Source: Uranotaenia lowii (taxonomy: Eukaryota; Arthropoda; Insecta; Diptera; Culicidae). Taken from it: a DNA stretch of 64,000 nucleotides. A program made the position numbers and the translations under genes. The DNA lies in NCBI RefSeq assembly GCF_029784155.1, contig NW_026597177.1, positions 19,268-83,267 of the forward strand, written 5' to 3'. The first letter of the stretch is position 1, and each line of letters begins with the position of its first letter. The notes below the pieces were generated by a model that saw only the letters and a list, made by a program, of their open reading frames with translations, did not search any database and was not told the DNA's origin. Below are positions 57,369 to 64,000 of this stretch, in pieces.

Positions 57369-58940
57369 ATAGCTGATTTACCCGGCTTTGCTCGGGTTCA
57401 CAAAAAATATAAATCAAAATGAACCGTTTGACTTTCCGAAATTTTGGAAGCTTTATATTCATCATTGTAATAAATTTATCCAAAGTTAGGCCATGCAAGT
57501 TTTGTTAGTCTTTTTAAAGTTTTTATTGAGATTATTCACTGTGTTAATCATTTTCACATTATTGAAAACTCTATAGTTATGAGGTTTCAATTAAAATTAA
57601 ATTTTTTACAATCATCATTTTTTAGATTAAGCCTAATATTATTATCTTCAAAAGATTAAACTGTTTTTTTTTGTCTTTCTCATCTCCTATTAAATTAAAA
57701 TCTCTGTTTGAGATTATTCCACTTTTCAAGATGTTTGATCTCCCTGTACAATGGAATATTTAAATTTTATTTATTTAAAAATTCCTTAAAAGGCTTCCGA
57801 ACTTTGTTGAACCATGTTGAAAACTCACTTTGCATGTTTTCAGTTATATGTGTGTATATTTTCGCTTTTTAAATTCACATTTTTTTATTATTAGATTACC
57901 TTAAATGCTGAAAGTTCCACTAATAGTTTTTTGGAGTTATCGAAAACAAAACATCTCTGAACCGAAATCACAATTTCAAAGTTGTGAAAAAGGTTTTATT
58001 TGAGTTCTGTTTCATTTTTTATTCTTGTGCACAAACATCCCATTAATTATTTTGAAGAGTTATCAATGTTAAAATCATAAGATATCATTTGTTTGAATTC
58101 AAAGTACTAAAAAGTTTTACAAATTTTTTTTTCAAACTTGGATGGTAGAATCGACCACATTGGTCATCAATGATAACTCAAATGTTAAAAATTGGTCAAT
58201 GAAATTGAAGTATACAAAACTTAAAACCTCAGATTTAATTATCTAATCATTTATCTAACCAATTTTCTAATCCCTCGTTTAAATTTCTCGAAGGCTATCG
58301 AAGCGTTGGAATTTTGCAGCCTTGGACTTAAAACTCTGAATCTCTTTAATCTTTCTTTCTCTTTGAGGAATTCCAATAATATGGAATTGATTACCTCTTA
58401 AAATTTGGAATTCATGGAAATCGGTTCATTAGTTTTTCAGCACACAGTCCAAATAGTTGTTCAGTTGAAGAAGTCAATCTATTGTTCACTGTTTAGTTCC
58501 CTGTATGTTTTTGTATACTCTCAAAGCCCCCCCAGTGGCGGTAAAAAGCACTTTGAAAGCCATTACAATTCTAGTTAATATATTCCTAACAGGCTCCCTT
58601 TCAAATTTTTAATGATCAGCAAGCTTTGATTTGCTATCCAGTACACGTGAACTCTTAACTCTCTGGATGGTTGTTTCTAATGCCCGGCCCCTGGCGATGG
58701 TAAAAATAACCCCGCCGAACGTAAACGAAAATCGGTCGCCAAAATGGGTGCCATGACTTTTGGTTCGTGGGAATAAAAACGAAAGTTGTATGGGAGGGTC
58801 CCATTTCTCAGGTGGGAGGGGCTCAAAACTATTTCTAAAACCTTACCATGGTCCAAACACATAACTGTACCAAGTTTCAGGCTGATCGGTTAAGCGGTGT
58901 GGATTTGTATAGGTGCATACAAACAAACAAACATAATAGT
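57369..58940 (-). mobile_element. Non-autonomous Helitron-like element, second copy
   Basis: On the minus strand it runs from the ATGTTTGTTTGTTTGTATGC region (58935) to the hairpin ACCCG..CGGGT and AAATCAGCTA (57369-57390), matching the copy at 31057-32772 in order. The terminal CTAG is CTAT here and the first ~20 bases of the 5' end are diverged, so it is older. It lies within the 5.9-kb hAT-like element. Confidence 0.65.
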
Positions 58941-59519
58941 TAAACTGAAATAGAAATTATGAAAAATAGCATAATAAAGAAAAAAAATCCCCTCTCATTT
59001 CAATCTATTTAGGTGTCATAATGTATGACAGCTTTAACAAAGTTCATAGTCTGTTAAATTTCAATGGTAGCGAATGGTTGAACATAAACTGAAAAAGTGA
59101 GAAACAATTCTTCAATTTTTCCCATTGACACTAAAACTTCTTTAAACGCTGAAACATGGTTACAGTTTGTTTTTATTCAGCCAGTAAGCTGAAACAGCAA
59201 TTACGCTTTAGCTCAGGAGGCGTTGATCTAATGACATCGCACGTGTTTTATTTTTAGGGTCCATGAAACTTTTTAACAATTTCGTCGTTTTGAGTAGTTA
59301 CTTTTAAGAGAAATGTTTTAAAATGTAATTGACGAGTTGTTGGGTGTAAAAGTAAAAAAAAAAGGTTTACGGTGGCCGAGATTGTATTGACTGCTTCTAG
59401 CGTCGAACTTTGGAAGTTTCGGGTGAGATCAATCCATTTTTTTGTTCTTTTTATGATTTTAACTTTACAAATTAATCATTCGCACTGTATAACACAACTT
59501 CTACACATAATCAAACAAA

Positions 59520-59610
59520 GCGTTTGGTAGGGAACTCAACGCTTTATTCCTCCCTTGTTCCTGCATATTTTGAGTTTTCAATCACATGGTTGGTCTGGCT
59601 GTAGTAATAT
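59520..59610. repeat. Dispersed repeat shared with 49488-49590
   Basis: GTTTGGTAGGGAACTCAACG and TCACATGGTTGGTCTGGCTG match the 49.5-kb segment with scattered differences. Function unknown. Confidence 0.55.
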
Positions 59611-60617
59611 CTTTTTTTTTATATTTTATGTATAAGATACTATGTTGAAAAGGAAAATTAAGAACGCAAGCTGACAAAACAACATATTTAATCAATGCAT
59701 GTTGAGGGTAATAGGCTTTGAACATAAGGCAAGAACGAATTTTATGAATAAACCAACTCAAAAATAATTTATAATTCATATAGGTTTTCATCCCTTTTCA
59801 TGTAATATTTTGACTTTTGAAAAATATTCGTGAAGAAGCTCAAAACAAAACGTTGGGTGGTTTTTGTTTCTTATTCAAAGGAACCTTAGAAGTAAAACAA
59901 ATTTAAGCTTTTATGATAGTTTCATAATGATTGGAAAATGGAATAAAAGAGTGTTTTTGTATCATGTTTGTAAAATGCCACTATTCTCAAATAACAGGTT
60001 AAATAGAATAAATTAATGATGTTTATCATTAGATCTTCGAATTTAAGCTCTAATTAACACCTTTAGAGAGAATTGAAGATCTCAAAACAGATTTTATTAA
60101 GTTCTTCTTATGGATGAATTGCCTCCATAATATGGCAACCCTAACTTTTGTTTATTCTATAAAATAATAAAAGAAATAGATTTTTATAAAACTTTAGCTT
60201 TGTCGTATGAAAGTTATCAGTTTCAAGCATTTCCAATGAAATTATACGGAAATATTGCCAAAAAAACAGAAATTATGCCCAAAACATAAATAAAATAACA
60301 GTTATAATAAAATCGATTTCTCAAAAACTAAAGAAGATTTCTACATAAAAATTACTCCTATGCATAGAAAACAGATGTCTGCTCACGTTTATATATTTTT
60401 TGTACACATATTCGATGAAATATTTGATTAAATCAGTATTCTGCCTAATAGACGCATATAGCCCGCTTTTCCCCTACAAGTTTTGGCCATGTTAGTGGTA
60501 AAAGAAGGAGAAGAAGAAGAAGACAGCAATTACGCTTTAGCTCAGCTTTTGTTTAGAAAATTTCCGTTCTTAAGCAGCAAAAATGTTTGATTGGCTGTTT
60601 CGACATGTTTTATCCCA

Positions 60618-61795
60618 CACAGCAAAAAAAGTTTGTGAAATAACATCGAAAACGTGCACATAACCTGAGTTGAAAATTCTACCTAATATTACATCATTTT
60701 GACGTAGACAATTGAATAAGTGAATATTAGAAGACAAATTCGAGCTCGAAAATTATGTACCGAAACTTTTGATGAAATCGTAAGCCGTTTTCAGTTTACG
60801 ATATTATTTGGAATTTTCAAACTGATCATACTTTTTTGCGAAGTGTTAAAGTTTCATTTACGTGTGGATATACGGATTAGGTGACTAAATCAGAATAAAA
60901 CAGTAATTCATTATTCGTAAAATTTATTCACAAGCTTGATGATCACTTAATTTTTTATCTTTGATTTATTCATTTATATTCACTGTAATATAAATTATTT
61001 AAATTCTCTGTCCGCGTAGCGTAGAAAGTCTTCCCTTTCCTGGCTATCCTAATACGGAACACATTTTCAAGTAATTAAGAAGGAATACACTCACAACTAA
61101 CAACCAAATCCAGACAATCTTGCGGCGCAGAAACTGCTTAATTTTAAATAATCTACGGTCTTTCCGCACAAGGACTTTCCGACTCAAGCATCACGATAGA
61201 AAGTTACCGCTGCATCCCTCGTTCAGCCAACATTTGTACGTGTAACAGAATACTGATCGATGAAATTCCATGTTCATAAATGGATGTCCTTTGGATGACC
61301 ATGCCACTCCGTGATTGCGTACCGAAACACTTCAATCCTGCAACATTTTAATCAAAAAACTTTCTCAGGGAGGAATAGGAATGGAAAAAAACACACCTTC
61401 ACATTCAGTTGTTTGAAGTCTCCGGATCTTTTTATTTGGTTGATGCATTGAGGCGCTATTTCCTTCAAAACGACCAAAAGTGTTAATAAGTTTAAATCTA
61501 TGGTTTTGCTATGATTTTGCTATGATTTTTTATGAAGATTGATATTGCTTACCAGCTGAACAAATACTTCTAAGCTCCGCAATCTCCTTCTAACTTTTTG
61601 ATATTGAAATTTGTTTGAACGTCAAATTAGACAAACATTGGCTACTTGATGTAATATTGCATATAAGTTTGTGATATTACACTACGTGACCTGTTCAAGT
61701 CGTGTACAGAGTTTCTTTGAAGAAATCATTGAAAATACATTGACTGACTAACATCTTCAAAAATTACATCGGGTATCGTTACATTTTTTGCTGTG
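60618..61795. mobile_element. Candidate MITE with CACAGCAAAAAA termini
   Basis: CACAGCAAAAAAAGT at 60618 is matched inverted by ACATTTTTTGCTGTG ending at 61795. AATATTACATCA-like motifs lie inside both ends. No target duplication was resolved and no coding frame is present. Confidence 0.4.
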
Positions 61796-62117
61796 CAGAT
61801 TTCACAGGAATCCAATCTGTTTGGTGATAGACGCCCTAAAAGCGACAAGTCACCTGATGTCCTTTCAGTTATTGATGACTTTTGAAAATCTGAGAGACCC
61901 CTTGAAAAAGATCTTGTAATATATCATCTGTTTAAAAGTAATCGACTCAAAAACATGAGGGGCATTAAGAAGGAAGAAAGAGAAGGAAATTGAAAGAATC
62001 GCTTTTGTATTTCTATTGAAAACTTTAATATTCGTTTGACCGAAAAGTTGAAAAGGTCAATATTCGGTATTAAGCCGTTGGCCGAATACCACTTTTCAGT
62101 ACATCTCTACAACAAAC

Positions 62118-63223
62118 AAGTTAAAAACTATATGTGTGTTAGTGTGATAGAAACGAATCCTCCTCTCAGTATGGATTGGTTTTGACTGATTGCGATCGAT
62201 TTCGATTTGCTTCATTGAAAAGCGATCCGATCAGTTTCGAGTCTCGACCAAAACATTGCATTGGTTGAGTATATAGCCATTTACTGACAGAAACCGTTTC
62301 TATCTGGTATTGAACAGAAAATATTAAAGAAATTCGGTTCAGTAGTTTTGCAGCTGGAGCCAACACTATAAACCTGAGAATTATGTTTTTCATCCAGAAG
62401 CTCGCTGAAATCACTGTTAAATGATAGTCACAACGATTTCCAACGTCCCTTTGATCATTTTATGAAGTTTGTGCAAAATCAGCAATGATCGATTTTCAAC
62501 AGCGTTTTCAAAGTGATGCAATTAGATGTGAGACATCCTTTACACTAACATATTTTTTTCTTTTCTCCTGTGATCGGATTGATTTCGTCCTGTATTTTCA
62601 AAGCCAGAATTTGCAGGACGGTTTCAGAAAACAAAAACATTTCAGGAAAAATACTCACCTGCAGCTTCGAAAATCTATTTTGCTGCCATTCGCAAGCATT
62701 TTTGAAATGTTTCTGTGAGCTCGAAATGGGTTTCTACTGTAAATATTCTCCTGGTTCTAAATTACACATTAGAACCGATCAATCATTATGTACTAAAATT
62801 TCACGTTATTCACATATTATGCACTGGCGACAAAAAAGAAACATAAGTTGGCATGGAATGTGTATAACGTGAATCAGGAAAGCACTGTCCTGAATTCACG
62901 ACGTTTGTTCGAGTTCCTCTGGCACTCGTGGTAATGTCATCCCAAATTTCAATAGAAATATAGTGTCACGAATGTGTCGAATAGGATTTAATTAGAATTT
63001 CGTGGAAATTGAGCAAATTTCCTGTGATTTAAAGAATCCTTACCCCGTGGGGAACCTTAATGCACTCTAAGTTAGTACGAACGAACCACATATTCAATAT
63101 CTAAATGATTTGAATAAATTTAATTTATTTTCAGAAGTTGTAGCGGAACACACCGTTAGTTAGTTAGTTGGTTCTTCAAAATTAGTGTCGAAACCCAAAC
63201 ACGAGATAGTGTCCATTTTATGA
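62118..63223. other. AT-rich stretch without recognised gene
   Basis: Frames at 62166-62414, 62485-62718 and 62570-62872 have no domain and overlap each other. Nothing recognised. Confidence 0.35.
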
Positions 63224-63320
63224 ATTAGGAATAAGGTATCAGGAATTTGGAATAAGGAGATCAAAATTAGGAATTATTAATTAGGAATTGAGAATTAGGA
63301 ATTTGGTATTACTTGTTATG
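63224..63320. repeat. Degenerate ATTAGGA tandem array
   Basis: Loose copies of AATTAGGAAT/AATAAGG occur over about 95 bp. Confidence 0.65.
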
Positions 63321-63480
63321 AAAATTCATATATTATTATTTTTAAGATGAGCTACCAAGAACATACCGCTTTATTTGTAAGAGTTTACACGTTTAAGTTT
63401 ATCTTACCCCATTGTTTCATTTGATTGCTAATTAACAATTTTACAAACGTAGCTCTGTAGAGGAAAACTTTTGCGAAACC

Positions 63481-63762
63481 ATGCCAAGACAGACTATGCA
63501 GCTTGGAATTTACATAAATATAAAGGCTCCTTCTCGAAGCAATGTTGATGGCCCCGTTTTAACTTTAAGCTCTCGGATCATTGAGCACATATATAATGTC
63601 TGCAGTGTTTTAAAGTGCAGCAGGTTGAATCAGAAGTATGTCAGTGTAGCAGCGTCTATTCATGAAACAGATACAAAAGATGACACTTTGGAAAAGGAAA
63701 CATCCATTCAGACTAGAGTGCACCAGATTGCGACTAATACATACAAGCAGGGGCCTTTATGA
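63481..63762 (+). CDS. Hypothetical 93-codon ORF, doubtful
   Basis: An ATG-initiated frame with fairly balanced composition (PRQTMQLGIYINIKAPS at the start, KYVSVAASIHETDTKDD in the middle). No domain, signal peptide or membrane segment was recognised, and no splice or promoter evidence was found. It may be an exon or a chance frame. Confidence 0.15.
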   Translation: MPRQTMQLGIYINIKAPSRSNVDGPVLTLSSRIIEHIYNVCSVLKCSRLNQKYVSVAASIHETDTKDDTLEKETSIQTRVHQIATNTYKQGPL

Positions 63763-64000
63763 GATCAAATTCGGAAGCACAAGGACTGACTTTACAGTGT
63801 GGAATACGGCCAAGAAAATTTATGCGAAACCAAACTTTTTTTTTCACTCAACGAGTTTATTTTACAGTAATGTTATAATTGAATATAAAAAAAACTGGAT
63901 ATACTCATTAGACACTGAGCTGTTACTATTCAATCTCAACGTCTACCTCTCAGTCTCTCTAACTTTTTCTTTATTTCCTTATTTGTTTCTCCCTCTCTCT
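63763..64000. other. AT-rich right edge with CT-rich end
   Basis: No feature apart from a CT-rich run near the end (CTCAGTCTCTCTAAC, then CTCCCTCTCTCT). It could be a pyrimidine tract or a microsatellite cut by the window edge. Confidence 0.3.

Larger units (their letters stand above)
56194..62109. mobile_element. 5.9-kb hAT-like element containing nested repeats
   Basis: Ends TAGAGATGTACCGAATATTC and (complement) TAGAGATGTACTGAA, then GTATTCGGCC, are inverted, and the flanks CAACAACC (56186-56193) and CAACAAAC (62110-62117) form an 8-bp target duplication with one mismatch. The terminal TAGAG fits the hAT end rule, and CCGAAT-type motifs repeat inside both ends. No transposase frame was found; nested Helitron and MITE sequences account for much of the length. 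Confidence 0.6.

Overview
The window is a stretch of insect chromosome, most likely dipteran and probably from a large mosquito-type genome (inference). Reasons: it is AT-rich, has a 62-bp intron, carries an insect innexin exon, and holds a typical insect repeat mixture (RTE and Jockey/CR1-like LINEs, a DD37E mariner relic, hAT, Harbinger and pogo-type MITEs, Helitrons, tRNA-derived repeats). No bacterial, organellar, rRNA or CRISPR signal was seen.

Host genes. Two exons on the minus strand at 2463-2298 and 2235-2102 encode the N-terminus and first membrane helix of an innexin. The closest family memory is shaking-B (Inx8). The rest of the gene lies beyond the left edge. An exon-like frame at 22624-22377 (minus) could be a more distal 5' exon of the same gene, because its splice phase fits. 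If so, about 20 kb of nested transposons sit in its intron. No other convincing host gene was found.

Layout. 36-1783: hAT-like TIR element with a nested pogo-like MITE. 3.7-6.0 kb: two MITEs. 6.0-12.2 kb: three RTE copies (one with a collinear 3' two-thirds of its ORF, two decayed), the second split by a duplicated hAT-type MITE holding a 311-bp near-perfect hairpin. 13.3-14.4 kb: TTCAGA array and a large foldback. 16-21 kb: pogo-like MITE and a nearly full-length dead RTE copy hit by a Harbinger-type MITE. 22-28 kb: candidate exon, tRNA-like repeats and a 2.9-kb TIR element. 29.8-32.8 kb: 9-bp satellite array followed by a Helitron. 33-41 kb: AT-rich DNA, MITEs, a LINE 3' end and a 13-bp satellite. 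41.2-47.4 kb: a dead Jockey/CR1-like LINE interrupted by an RTE element with an unbroken endonuclease-reverse transcriptase ORF and an exact 10-bp target duplication. 47.4-49.1 kb: two interlocked inverted-repeat pairs. 50.2-51.5 kb: RNase H relic and DD37E transposase pseudogene. 54-56 kb: tRNA-like SINEs and a 320-bp-arm foldback. 56.2-62.1 kb: a 5.9-kb hAT-like element containing a Helitron and other repeats. 62.1-64 kb: AT-rich, no clear gene.

The genes do not form a pathway. The biology is insertion history: at least six superfamilies have inserted into one another. The minus-strand RTE copy at 43.4-46.6 kb is the youngest-looking and the only one that could encode a complete enzyme. All superfamily names rest on ends, target-site duplications and motifs read by eye; no database search was possible.
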